Source: Pseudanabaena yagii GIHE-NHR1
GTDB taxonomy: Bacteria > Cyanobacteriota > Cyanobacteriia > Pseudanabaenales > Pseudanabaenaceae
Assembly: GCF_012863495.1 (NCBI RefSeq)
Contig: NZ_JAAVJL010000001.1
Coordinates: 1,550,001 to 1,614,000, forward strand
Reading direction: 5' to 3'
Length of the DNA stretch: 64,000 nt
Shown here piece after piece: positions 44,914 through 54,542 of the stretch. Within the stretch, counting starts at the first letter, position 1. Every line of letters begins with the position of its first letter. The position numbers and the translations under genes were made by a program. The notes beneath the pieces were generated by a model. The model was not told the origin of the DNA and did not search any database. It saw nothing but the letters and a program-made list of their open reading frames with translations.

Positions 44914-46110
44914 TTACTTGTTTAGCGTCACTTTACCCGTATAGCCAACATAGCAAAATACGTTGGGAGCGCCTAAATCAGAATTTCTCTCAAGGTCAAC
45001 TCTTATCTGTGTTGTACGTGGCAAATTTTGGGGAATTGTAATGGCAACATCTTCCCCAGCGTTAAAGCGTCCTAAACCAGAGCGAATGAGACTGACTGTA
45101 CCTTTTAAAACAAGATTTCTCGAACCATATAACTCTATTTTGGCAGGCATTCCTATCTGAATTGCCTCAAGCGACTGTTCTTCGACATATACATCTACCC
45201 AACGTCTAGAGCAATCGAGCATCTGTCCTACAGACTGCTCTTGACGAACCAGTTGTCCCTTACGAGCATCCAGTTTCCAAATTACCCCAGATACAGGGGC
45301 TTTGACGATCACGTTGCGATGACGTTCAACATCAGCTTTAGCTTCAATAAGTTCACCTTTGGCATCAGCAATACTTTGGCGCAAGGCGGAGATCGTGCGT
45401 TGTTGATTGTCAATTTGTAACTGAACTTCTTCTAATCGAACCCGTGGATCATAGTTACTCCGAGTCCGATCAAGAGTTAATCCTATGGAAGCAGCTTCTC
45501 GATTAGTAAGTATACTTTGCCTACGAGCTTCAAGACTCTCAACTTCCGCTTTACGAGCCTGAAGCTCAGCTTTGGCTAGGTCAAGCACTGCTTGAGAATA
45601 TGCTCCTTCTTTTTGAAGGAACACTGCACGATCATAATTAACTTGGGCAAGTTGAGAACGGGCGATCGCACCTCTAAGATCTGACTCAAATTGCTCAATG
45701 CGATCACTGTACTCAGTCACCTCCAGACGCTTTTGATTTTGGTTATCGGCTTGCAATAACTCCATCAAACTCAGTAATTGATTAAGTTGTCCTTCAGCAC
45801 TGGCAAGTTGGGATTGTTGACTACTAAGACGGCTGCTAGTTTGCTTGACTTGAAGATTGCTAACTTGATCATTTTTAATAGACAACAAAACACTATCTTT
45901 TTCAATAATGCTACCTGTATCTGCATTCAAAGATGTGATAATGCCTTCTTGTGGTGTTTTGATATCAATGACTACACCATTAACCACTGCATCTAAACTT
46001 GCAACAGAAGTAAATTTTAATTGTACCAAACGAATTGCCCAAGCAATCAACCCCACGCTAACGATAACAATCACAATATTTGCAACAAGAGAGCGACTGG
46101 AGCCTTGCAT
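44914..46110 (-). CDS. HlyD-family periplasmic adaptor
   Basis: A 398-residue membrane-fusion protein. One N-terminal membrane helix ('LVANIVIVIVSVGLIAWAIRLV') is followed by a lipoyl-like half ('GVVIDIKTPQEGIITSLNADTGSIIEKDSVLL'), a long alpha-hairpin coiled coil (about 110-255, 'AKAELQARKAEVESLEARRQSI') and the second lipoyl half ('VIVKAPVSGVIWKLDARKGQLVRQEQSVGQML'). It bridges an inner-membrane transporter and an outer-membrane TolC channel. I chose ATG 46110 because the alternative ATG at 46194 lies in the frame of a decayed Fic gene and adds 28 residues without family character. It lies upstream of the cellulose-synthase-like gene in the same direction; no transporter or TolC gene is nearby. 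Confidence 0.82.
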   Translation of the reverse strand: MQGSSRSLVANIVIVIVSVGLIAWAIRLVQLKFTSVASLDAVVNGVVIDIKTPQEGIITSLNADTGSIIEKDSVLLSIKNDQVSNLQVKQTSSRLSSQQSQLASAEGQLNQLLSLMELLQADNQNQKRLEVTEYSDRIEQFESDLRGAIARSQLAQVNYDRAVFLQKEGAYSQAVLDLAKAELQARKAEVESLEARRQSILTNREAASIGLTLDRTRSNYDPRVRLEEVQLQIDNQQRTISALRQSIADAKGELIEAKADVERHRNVIVKAPVSGVIWKLDARKGQLVRQEQSVGQMLDCSRRWVDVYVEEQSLEAIQIGMPAKIELYGSRNLVLKGTVSLIRSGLGRFNAGEDVAITIPQNLPRTTQIRVDLERNSDLGAPNVFCYVGYTGKVTLNK

Positions 46111-46204
46111 CTTTGATTCTTCGTTCTTTGCCACTTTATAATCTAACCGTTGTTTAAAGTTTTTACAATCAAGTAAAGATACAAAAAATACCATGCTAAG
46201 AATA

Positions 46205-46479
46205 AAATGGTTTGTTTATGATTAACTTCTTCATGATTAACTGCTTCTAAATGCTTACGCATACTCTCGCTAATAGTCGTTATTCCGTCATTGATTGATA
46301 ACTCACTGCGTTTCTCTCAAGGTTAAAGTATTACCTTCAATGCGATTACTTTCATACAGAAATTCGACTTCTAATGCTTCTTTAATCGTGACCGTGGCAT
46401 TGTCTAAGGATTGACGTAAAGTATTTAGCTCTAATTTGAGTCGATCAATATCAACAAGAATTGATTCTATGGTTCTCAT
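46205..46479 (-). pseudogene. N-terminal remnant of a Fic protein, frameshifted
   Basis: An ATG at 46479 opens a 58-codon frame ending TGA at 46303. It carries the Fic N-terminal block 'EFLYESNRIEGNTLTLRET', including the inhibitory S-x-x-x-E-G-N motif. In a neighbouring frame the reading continues with 'LSINDGITTISESMRKHLEAVNHEE', the next conserved Fic block. A frameshift near 46305 therefore separates two parts of one gene. The catalytic HPFxxGNGR part is missing. A different, intact Fic gene lies at 57249. The remnant's frame runs into the ATG at 46194 formerly assignable to the HlyD gene. Confidence 0.7.
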
Positions 46480-46610
46480 AAGTTCAGAAAATTAAATTAA
46501 CTAACCCGCCACAAGCGTACGTAATATAGAGAATGTTTTGCTTCACACATTGTTTAGCATTGCAATTTCTATCTTTCGCCACAGAGCTTCGGGGAATTTA
46601 CCCTAAGAGA

Positions 46611-48134
46611 TTAAATTGCGCCTAAAGCCTTTAACAATGCAGCAAATTTAATCGTAGTTTCGCTTTGCTCATTTTCTACCTGTGAATTTGCCACAATCCC
46701 TGCACCTGCAAAAATTCTTGCCCGATCGCCTTGAATATATCCCGCTCTAATACCCACACCAAAAGTTCCTTCGCCATTGCCATTTAGCCAACCAATGGGC
46801 GCAGCATACCAACCGCGATCGCAGGCTTCCCATTGCTGCATAAAACAGACGGCGCGATCCCTTGGCTCACCACCGACTGCGGCAGTTGGATGTAACTGCT
46901 GCAAAATATCTAAGGCAATCAACCAATCAGGATCATCAATTTGAGCAGTAATTGGTGTATGTAAATGCTGCACATTCGACAGTTTTAACAGGCTGGTATT
47001 TACCTGTGGATCGACTGAAGCGCCCATACTTTGCAAGCGATCGCAGATCGAGCGAATTACAATTTGATGTTCGCGCATATCCTTTTCACTATTAAGTAAT
47101 AGCTCACCCAGCATTTGATCTTCCTGTACCGACTTACCACGCTCGATCGACCCCGCAAGGGCATCACTGCGTAACCAAAGGCGATCGCTTTGGGCTTTAA
47201 ATTGCAACACTACTTCAGGAGTCGCACCCAAAAAGGTTTTACCTACGCCATAGTCAAGTAAAAAGGAAATACATTCAGGATATTCGCACCGTAATACATG
47301 CAGTACCTGAAATGGATCAAAATCGCGATCGGCTAACACATCTAAAGCTCTAGCCAAGACCACCTTTTCAAAATGCCCTTGATGAATCAAAGTTAAGGCA
47401 CGCTCGACGATCTCTGTCCAGATTTGTTGTCCCTGTACCTCAATGATTTTATTTACTTCATGGACTGTGGGTGATTCATAATGGGAGCTTTCGGACAAAT
47501 GCGATCGCAAATTTAGAATGCGATCCATGACCTCATCAGCATGATCCCAAGGCTGAATATAGTCATTGAGAGTCAAGGTGCAAGCTTGTTGCGTATACCT
47601 GATCATCCAACGGGGAATGAAAAATAGTAAAGTCGGAAATTCGATCGCTGGCTGATAGTCCTGTTGATATTGAGATTGATAGTCACTAGGTACAGCTAAA
47701 TCAACCCACTCGTTAGGGTTGCTACCATTTCGATAAAAAGAAAAAGCACCGAAAATATGTATAGAAAGTTCGGAGCGCTGTAGATCAAGTTCTGGATGCT
47801 TCGCGATGATCGCATCCTCTAGATGTGTCCTAATAAACTTTTTGGCACAATCAAAGCGATCGCTCAAATCATGATTAGGGACTGAGACTTCGGCAACCGA
47901 ACCCGCCGCCGCTAATACCAAATCGGCATTCGGTTGTTCCCAATAAAATTTTGGTTGTTGGGGATCAGACTTACTTGCCAACAACAATAGAGGATTAATG
48001 CACTCCCAACTCTGGGAGTAACTAAATAAGATCGGTGATCCCGTGATCTGCGCTTTAGCGATCGCTTTAACAATCCAATCGTGCAGAGATTTAGAATCGA
48101 TGCTGCTATAGGTGACACTCTGACGAACTTGCAT
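46611..48134 (-). CDS. menF: Isochorismate synthase
   Basis: A 507-residue chorismate-utilising enzyme of the MenF/EntC/ICS group, which converts chorismate to isochorismate for phylloquinone (the photosystem I quinone). The catalytic core is in the C-terminal half: 'FLGATPEVVLQF', 'LAGSIERGKSVQEDQ', 'LLNSEKDMREHQIVI', 'QHLHTPI', 'LHPTAAVGGEPRDRAV' and 'FGVGIRAGYIQGDRARIFAGAGIV'. The N-terminal 200 residues are the less conserved extension typical for the cyanobacterial enzyme. Transcription reads left; the neighbours are unrelated housekeeping genes. Confidence 0.92.
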   Translation of the reverse strand: MQVRQSVTYSSIDSKSLHDWIVKAIAKAQITGSPILFSYSQSWECINPLLLLASKSDPQQPKFYWEQPNADLVLAAAGSVAEVSVPNHDLSDRFDCAKKFIRTHLEDAIIAKHPELDLQRSELSIHIFGAFSFYRNGSNPNEWVDLAVPSDYQSQYQQDYQPAIEFPTLLFFIPRWMIRYTQQACTLTLNDYIQPWDHADEVMDRILNLRSHLSESSHYESPTVHEVNKIIEVQGQQIWTEIVERALTLIHQGHFEKVVLARALDVLADRDFDPFQVLHVLRCEYPECISFLLDYGVGKTFLGATPEVVLQFKAQSDRLWLRSDALAGSIERGKSVQEDQMLGELLLNSEKDMREHQIVIRSICDRLQSMGASVDPQVNTSLLKLSNVQHLHTPITAQIDDPDWLIALDILQQLHPTAAVGGEPRDRAVCFMQQWEACDRGWYAAPIGWLNGNGEGTFGVGIRAGYIQGDRARIFAGAGIVANSQVENEQSETTIKFAALLKALGAI

Positions 48135-48175
48135 GGTTATATTTTATAGCAGTCGCCAGCACAGTTAATATCTAA

Positions 48176-48217
48176 AAAAGATGTAATGGTAATTCATGAA
48201 TTACCATTACATCTTTT
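48176..48217. terminator. 42-bp perfect palindrome at the 3' end of prfA
   Basis: AAAAGATGTAATGGTAATTC and its complement meet without a loop. It overlaps the stop codon of prfA by two bases. A looped hairpin would need a few bases to open at the tip. Confidence 0.65.
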
Positions 48218-49322
48218 AGGAAACTAGATCGTCGCCTGTAGCGATCGCCAATTCCTGCAAGCGCTCCTGTTGATCCTTAGAAATACAGCTTTGAATTACT
48301 TCTTCGAGATCCCCTTCTAAAATCGGCTGCAAAGTAAAGTTCTGACCTAAACGATGCTCAGTTAAACGGCTATCTTTGTAGTTATAAGTCCGAATTTTTT
48401 CGGAGCGAGAACCAGTCCCAACTTGCGATCTCCGCATTGACGTAATTTCGGCTTGCTGTTCCCGCAACTTCATTTCATAGAGCTTAGCCCGTAAGATCTG
48501 CATGGCTCGCTCTTTGTTTTGGAGCTGCGATCGCTCTTCCGTACAGAAAATTCTAATCCCCGTCGGTTTGTGAAATAGGTCGGCAGCCGTCTCCACCTTG
48601 TTAACGTTCTGACCACCAGCTCCGCCCGATCGCGCCGTAGACATTTCAATATCTTTCGGATCGATGTGAATTTCCACTTCATCGACCTCAGGCATAATCG
48701 CCACCGTCGCTGTCGATGTATGTACACGTCCCTGTGATTCTGTCGCAGGAACCCGTTGTACGCGATGCACGCCCGACTCAAACTTGAGTTTGCTATAAAC
48801 GCGATCGCCCTGCACTTCAATGATCGCTTCCTTGAATCCGCCCATTTCGGCAAGGGTCTCACTGACCATCTTCACTCGCCAACCCTGACGCTCGGCATAG
48901 CGTGTGTAGAGACGTACTAAATCTCCAGCCCAAATACCAGCTTCATCACCACCCGTACCCGCACGAATTTCCAACATGATGTTCTTGTCATCATTAGGAT
49001 CTTGGGGCAGCAGCAGGATCTGTAACTTTTGCTCTAATTCCTCTAGCTTGTTGGATAAATCTTCGACCTCTAGAGCCGCCATCTCCTTTAGTTCAGGATC
49101 ATTGGACTCTTTGAGGATTTCTTGAGCTTCCTTATAATCTTGTTCTGCCTTGCGAAAAGTATCGTATGTTAAAACGGTTTCCTCCAAGGACGCACGCACC
49201 TTCGCAATGCGCTGAAACTCGCCGTGATCGGTCGCCACGTCAGGATCACCCATCCGACGAGTCAGTTCATTGAAAGTCTGTTCAACAGATTCAAGTTTCT
49301 TAATTAGATAAGCAGCAGGCAT
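48216..49322 (-). CDS. prfA: Peptide chain release factor 1
   Basis: A 368-residue class I release factor that terminates at UAA and UAG. Domain 3 holds the hydrolysis motif '[15 protein letters not shown]' (GGQ near residue 240). Domain 2 contains the block '[23 protein letters not shown]', and domain 1 is helical ('[22 protein letters not shown]'). The length fits RF1 (about 360) and excludes RF2 by the domain 2 loop. It is transcribed after rpmE, 91 bases downstream of it, a common cyanobacterial order. Confidence 0.96.
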   Translation of the reverse strand: MPAAYLIKKLESVEQTFNELTRRMGDPDVATDHGEFQRIAKVRASLEETVLTYDTFRKAEQDYKEAQEILKESNDPELKEMAALEVEDLSNKLEELEQKLQILLLPQDPNDDKNIMLEIRAGTGGDEAGIWAGDLVRLYTRYAERQGWRVKMVSETLAEMGGFKEAIIEVQGDRVYSKLKFESGVHRVQRVPATESQGRVHTSTATVAIMPEVDEVEIHIDPKDIEMSTARSGGAGGQNVNKVETAADLFHKPTGIRIFCTEERSQLQNKERAMQILRAKLYEMKLREQQAEITSMRRSQVGTGSRSEKIRTYNYKDSRLTEHRLGQNFTLQPILEGDLEEVIQSCISKDQQERLQELAIATGDDLVS

Positions 49323-49412
49323 GGGTTTGGAAATACCACAAAAGAACGTGAAAAATTAGTAAGCCAACAAAATACTGAATCAATTCTAAAATCAATTCTA
49401 ATGTGGCTATAA

Positions 49413-49640
49413 CTATGCGTCTTTAGCGTTTTCATCAAACATGCCGTATTTACGCAAGAAGCGCTCTACACGACCTTCGGTGTCAATGATCTTTTGTGTG
49501 CCTGTATAGAAGGGGTGGTTGCCCGACCATACGTCAACATTAATTTCAGGATGGGTAGAACCAATAGTGGCTACCACTTCGCCGTTGCAAATTACCTTTG
49601 CTTCAGGATACCAAGTCGGGTGAATTCCAGCTTTAGGCAT
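49413..49640 (-). CDS. rpmE: 50S ribosomal protein L31
   Basis: A 75-residue bL31 with 'MPKAGIHPTWYPEAKVICNGEVVATIGST' and 'INVDVWSGNHPFYTGTQKIIDTEGRVERFLRKYG'. Only one Cys is present (in 'VICNG'), so it is the zinc-free type. I chose the ATG at 49640 giving 'MPKAGIHP'; a TTG seven codons upstream would add residues not found in the family. It precedes prfA in the same direction. Confidence 0.94.
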   Translation of the reverse strand: MPKAGIHPTWYPEAKVICNGEVVATIGSTHPEINVDVWSGNHPFYTGTQKIIDTEGRVERFLRKYGMFDENAKDA

Positions 49641-49702
49641 AGTCTTAGCTATAAAAATCAAAAATTAAGCTTTTCTAGACTAACACAGAATTATGCAATC
49701 TG

Positions 49703-49736
49703 AAACAAGATGTAGAGCTTCGCTCTACATCTTGTT

Positions 49737-49737
<1 letters not shown>
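49703..49737. terminator. 16-bp palindrome after the acetyltransferase gene
   Basis: Arms AAACAAGATGTAGAGC and complement, loop TTC. It lies at the 3' end of the GNAT gene (minus strand) with its outer arm touching the stop codon. Confidence 0.65.
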
Positions 49738-50619
<882 letters not shown>

Positions 50620-51336
50620 ATGACATTTGGTCTTAAAACCTCAACGATCGAATTACTAAAACGTTTTAATACTAGTTTTCCGCAGTTTTATGAGCAATTT
50701 GTTAGTAGTGACATTCAACTACAAAATTTGCGTTTGGCTTATCAGCTTTATCAAACTAAGGAAGCGGTAATTGAACTGAAGTCTGAGAGCAGCAAGAGTG
50801 TCTTGTATTTTGCCTACCGTAATCAGTCATTTCTGTTAAATGATATTTTTGGGGTTTTAGCTGCCTATGGCTTAACTATTCATAATCTGAGCTTGTACGG
50901 ACAGATCCATACGCCGATGCTGGTATTTATCAAGCTGGTGATCTCGCGTGGGGGAAAGGCTTTGCCTCCGAAGACGGCGGAAAATGTGCGGAAGGCGATT
51001 AAGGAGACTTTGTTGGGGCGCTTTGAAGTGGAGGAGATGCTAGCGCTGGAGTTTAACCTTGATAGTGGACTCAAAAAAGTAGAAACTAATTTTTACGTCG
51101 ATCGCGTGTTTCATTTACCTGCATTGTTGGTTGAGGCAGATAGCCAACCAGGTTTGTTTTATAAGGTGATGAATGCGATTTGGCAGGAAGATTTGTTAGT
51201 GGTAAATGCTAATTTACTGGTTTGGCGTGGACGCACAAGGTTAATTTTGTATTTACTTGGACCTAACGAAAATTTAATTCCTGAATATTTAGGTGTGAAA
51301 ATTGCCGAGAGCTTGAAACAACGTTTGTCTGATTAA
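50620..51336 (+). CDS. ACT-like domain protein
   Basis: A 238-residue protein with two ACT-like regulatory modules. The first is 'YRNQSFLLNDIFGVLAAYGLTIHNLSLYGQ' (about 68-98). The second is 'EADSQPGLFYKVMNAIWQEDLLVVNANLLVWRGRTRLILYL' (about 182-222). The pattern resembles the C-terminal ACT pair of GlnD uridylyltransferases and ACR proteins that sense amino acids or nitrogen. There is no catalytic domain. I chose the ATG at 50620 because AGGAGG lies 6 bases upstream; the TTG two codons earlier is not needed. It is monocistronic and convergent with selO. Confidence 0.7.
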   Translation: MTFGLKTSTIELLKRFNTSFPQFYEQFVSSDIQLQNLRLAYQLYQTKEAVIELKSESSKSVLYFAYRNQSFLLNDIFGVLAAYGLTIHNLSLYGQIHTPMLVFIKLVISRGGKALPPKTAENVRKAIKETLLGRFEVEEMLALEFNLDSGLKKVETNFYVDRVFHLPALLVEADSQPGLFYKVMNAIWQEDLLVVNANLLVWRGRTRLILYLLGPNENLIPEYLGVKIAESLKQRLSD

Positions 51337-51347
51337 TGATTTTTCCT

Positions 51348-51390
51348 AAAAATACAAGTGGCGGCGCTTCGCGCCGCCACTTGTATTTTT
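51348..51390. terminator. 20-bp palindrome between ACT and selO genes
   Basis: Perfect arms AAAAATACAAGTGGCGGCGC, loop TTC. The A- and T-runs at the outer ends suit termination on both strands, and it touches the stop codon of selO. It is a good bidirectional terminator candidate. Confidence 0.75.
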
Positions 51391-52817
51391 TACTCTTTTA
51401 ATTTTGCGATCGCATCATAAAGAGGTTGCCAATCGTCATCGACAGTAATTCTGTCCCAGACTTCCTCAATTTTGGGACGTAAGAAAATAATCGTAGGATT
51501 GGCTTGCTGAAGTTGCTTGGTGATATTTTCTAATTCTGCGATCGGTTGTCGAATCAGTAATTGATGATAGACTTCGCGCCATTTTGCTAATAGAGGTAAT
51601 TGTTCCTCTGTGATTTCCCAATCATGGTTGGCAAAAATATTCTGAGCATCTTCGCGCCAATTGGCTTGGAAGGCTTGACGGAGTTTGACAAAGAATTGGT
51701 TATAACCGATCGCTTGGACATTCGATAACAATTCTAAAGTTGCACCGATTAATTCCTCAGTTTCAGGCTCAGAGAGATTGGTGAATCCCAAACGCTTCAG
51801 CATCATGTCGCAATAGGCAACTCGATAGAAATCTTTGAATTTCTGTAATGAGGATTGCATATCATCTTTATCCATAATCATGCTGAGGGGATCTTGCAGC
51901 TTTTCAAGATTCCAATAGCAAGCGGCAGGTTGATTAGCATAGCTGTAACGACCTCCGTAGTCAAAATAGGCGGCTGTAAAGCGGGGATCGTAGGTGGGGA
52001 TAAAGGCAAAAGGTCCGTAATCAAAGCTTTCGCCTGTAATCGACATATTGTCAGTATTCAAAACTGCATGACAGAAGCCAGCCACCATCCATTGAGCGCA
52101 AAGGGTCGCAACTCGTTCTACTAATTCTAAATAGAAGATACTATCTTGATTTTCTTTTCCCCAGATATGTGGATAGTAAATTTGTAAAACGTGATCGAGG
52201 AGCTTACGGGCAAGGTCATCGCGCCTAATCCAGCTTAGACGCTCGAATGTGCCAAAACGAATATGCGATCGCGAAAAGCGCACCATTACCGAGGAACGGG
52301 TGGGTGAAGGTTCATCGCCACGCCATAGTTCTTCGCCAGTCTCAACTAAACTCAAGCATCGGGAAGTTTTGACACCCATACGATGTAATGCTTCTGAGGC
52401 AATGATTTCACGTACACCGCCTTTGAGGGTGAGTCGCCCATCCGCAGTGCGAGAATAGGGAGTTCTCCCTGAGCCTTTAGTGCCAAAGTCATAAAGTTCG
52501 CCGTCAACGCCACGCACTTGTCCGTAAATAAAGCCACGTCCATCACCGAGTTGGGGGTTATATTCGCCAAATTGATAACCGTGATAGCGTAGGGCTAGAA
52601 ATGGACGTACAGATTGGAAATGTCCAAAAGCTTCGATAAAGTCATCGTCACTGACCTGAGAGGGATCTAGTCCTAAGGTTGGCAAAAGATCATCATTGCG
52701 CCAACGCAGTTTGTGAAGAGGAAATTCAGCAGCAGTCACGACATCATGATAGTCTGCTAAGGATTCGATCGCAGATTCGTATTTGAGATTAAGGAAAGGG
52801 TTGCTGGGGTGACTCAT
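51390..52817 (-). CDS. selO: SelO (YdiU) pseudokinase-fold protein adenylyltransferase
   Basis: A 475-residue protein of the SelO/YdiU family, which moves AMP to Ser, Thr or Tyr hydroxyls. Family blocks are all present: 'RPFLALRYHGYQFGEYNPQLGDGRGFIYGQV', 'ELYDFGTKGSGRTPYSRTADGRLTLKGGVREII' (the Lys/Glu nucleotide site), 'AGFCHAVLNTDNMSITGESFDYGPFAF' (catalytic loop and DYG in place of DFG) and 'FDYGGRYSYANQP'. The bacterial version has no selenocysteine. It acts in redox stress response. The first nine bases overlap the divergent RluA-type gene. Confidence 0.95.
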   Translation of the reverse strand: MSHPSNPFLNLKYESAIESLADYHDVVTAAEFPLHKLRWRNDDLLPTLGLDPSQVSDDDFIEAFGHFQSVRPFLALRYHGYQFGEYNPQLGDGRGFIYGQVRGVDGELYDFGTKGSGRTPYSRTADGRLTLKGGVREIIASEALHRMGVKTSRCLSLVETGEELWRGDEPSPTRSSVMVRFSRSHIRFGTFERLSWIRRDDLARKLLDHVLQIYYPHIWGKENQDSIFYLELVERVATLCAQWMVAGFCHAVLNTDNMSITGESFDYGPFAFIPTYDPRFTAAYFDYGGRYSYANQPAACYWNLEKLQDPLSMIMDKDDMQSSLQKFKDFYRVAYCDMMLKRLGFTNLSEPETEELIGATLELLSNVQAIGYNQFFVKLRQAFQANWREDAQNIFANHDWEITEEQLPLLAKWREVYHQLLIRQPIAELENITKQLQQANPTIIFLRPKIEEVWDRITVDDDWQPLYDAIAKLKE

Positions 52818-54479
52818 ATCGAAGAAATATTAGATGCTTCTGCCATAATACTTGCTCCAGATGGCGATCAAGTTGTTAGCTATTGGTATGAGGGGATTTG
52901 TCCCTATAGTGGAGAACGATTGCGGCTGCCACGAACTTTGCAGGCGGAGGCGATCGCGAAAAATCTCATGCAATCATTAGGGCAGATCTATCCAAATGGT
53001 ATAGAAGGAAAAATGTATGGCATTTTAATTGCAGAATCCGCAACGGGCGACAAATTAACTCTTAAAGCTTTTTCTGGTCTATTCAATGGAAAAAGTCAGA
53101 TTGAGGGTTGGGTTCCCCCGATTGCAGGACGAGAGAAAGTTGCGATTGAAGAATCGATTACTTTAAATAAATTAGCGGAAATTAAAAGAGAATTAATTGG
53201 ACTGAGCGAGATTCCTGAACGTTGGGAATATGAGCAGAAATCGCAAGAATATGTATCACAGTTGCAGGTCTTGCGCGATCGCCATCAGTTATCTAAACAG
53301 GAAAGGCAAATTAAGCGATCGCAATTACTAACATCATTAACAGGTGCAGAATTAGAAACTGCTCTCAAAAATTTAGACAAAGAAAGCCAACTGGAAAAGA
53401 TGGTAAGACGCAATTTTAAACGCGATCTCGATTTGGTTCTATCCCCTTTGCAAGATGTTATTGCTAAAGCTGAGGCAAAAATGCAAGTCCTGAAACAACA
53501 ACGTCGAGAGTTATCGCGGACTTTGCAAGCTCAGATGCATAATGCCTATGTTTTAACTAATTTTGCAGGGGAAACGAGATCGCTGCGAGAAATAATTACA
53601 GAAGGAGCAATGCCAACGGGAATGGGAGATTGTTGTGCTCCAAAACTATTGCATTATGCAGCGACTCATGACTTAACGCCTTTAGCTATGGCAGAATTTT
53701 GGTGGGGTAATCCTTCACTTGATGGCTACAAAGTTCAGGGTGAGTTTTATGGTGCTTGTGCAGAGCGATGTCAACCTTTGATGGGATTCCTATTATCAGG
53801 AAGACAATCTTCTCCGTCTCTTCCTATATGTGGAGATTTTACGGCGCAAAATCTTCAAATCATTTATGAAGATGATTGCTTAATGGCGATCGCTAAACCT
53901 CCCGAACTTCTCTCTATCCCCGGACGATATTTAGACACTCAAGACAGTGTATTAAGCCGATTAAGTCAAGCTTACGGCAATGGAAGAGAATTTTATCCAG
54001 TACATCGTCTTGATCGCCAAACTTCAGGTGTTTTGTTGTTTGCTCTCGATATAGACTCTCTTCGTAATGTGAGCGAGCAATTCCAGAAGCGAGAAATCCA
54101 CAAGACTTATGAGGCGATTTTAGCAGGTAAGGTTGAGAGTGAGCAGGGAAAAATCGATTTGCCGCTATGGGGAAATCCTGAAAATCGACCATACCAACAG
54201 GTGGATTTTCAATGCGGTAAACCAAGTGTGACTGAGTTTCGTTTATTGGGATACGAAGGGAATTATTCACGTTTAGAGTTTATTCCCTTAACAGGACGTA
54301 CCCATCAATTAAGGGTTCACTCTGCTGATCCGCAAGGTTTAGGAATCCCAATTTTAGGCGATCGCCTATATGGTTGTCAGGCATCAACAAGTCGCCTACA
54401 TCTCCATGCAAGGGAGTTAACTCTTAGACATCCGCGATCGCAAAAATTAGTCCATCTCCAAATATCAGTTCCTTTTTGA
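52809..54479 (+). CDS. RluA-family pseudouridine synthase with N-terminal extension
   Basis: A 556-residue protein. The C-terminal 205 residues form an RluA-type pseudouridine synthase; catalytic Asp402 lies in 'HRLDRQTSGVLLFAL' and 'PLTGRTHQLRVHSADPQGLGIPILGDRLYG' follows. The first 345 residues are an unusual extension with a central coiled coil (about 135-240) and a Cys-rich end ('GDCCAPKLLHYAA', 'GACAERC'), found in a cyanobacterial subfamily (recall). The substrate is a tRNA or rRNA uridine that cannot be named by eye. The GTG at 52809 overlaps the 5' end of selO on the other strand by nine bases; the first residues match the family well, so I keep it. Confidence 0.87.
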   Translation: MTHIEEILDASAIILAPDGDQVVSYWYEGICPYSGERLRLPRTLQAEAIAKNLMQSLGQIYPNGIEGKMYGILIAESATGDKLTLKAFSGLFNGKSQIEGWVPPIAGREKVAIEESITLNKLAEIKRELIGLSEIPERWEYEQKSQEYVSQLQVLRDRHQLSKQERQIKRSQLLTSLTGAELETALKNLDKESQLEKMVRRNFKRDLDLVLSPLQDVIAKAEAKMQVLKQQRRELSRTLQAQMHNAYVLTNFAGETRSLREIITEGAMPTGMGDCCAPKLLHYAATHDLTPLAMAEFWWGNPSLDGYKVQGEFYGACAERCQPLMGFLLSGRQSSPSLPICGDFTAQNLQIIYEDDCLMAIAKPPELLSIPGRYLDTQDSVLSRLSQAYGNGREFYPVHRLDRQTSGVLLFALDIDSLRNVSEQFQKREIHKTYEAILAGKVESEQGKIDLPLWGNPENRPYQQVDFQCGKPSVTEFRLLGYEGNYSRLEFIPLTGRTHQLRVHSADPQGLGIPILGDRLYGCQASTSRLHLHARELTLRHPRSQKLVHLQISVPF

Positions 54480-54542
54480 GAAACTCGAAAAACTAATTTC
54501 GCCTATTAGATAGCAGATGAAGATAGTGATCAGATGTTTAGA

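Noticed and set aside
46111-46194. Longer HlyD start at ATG 46194
   Set aside because: The extra 28 codons overlap the decayed Fic sequence and do not look like a membrane-fusion protein N-terminus.
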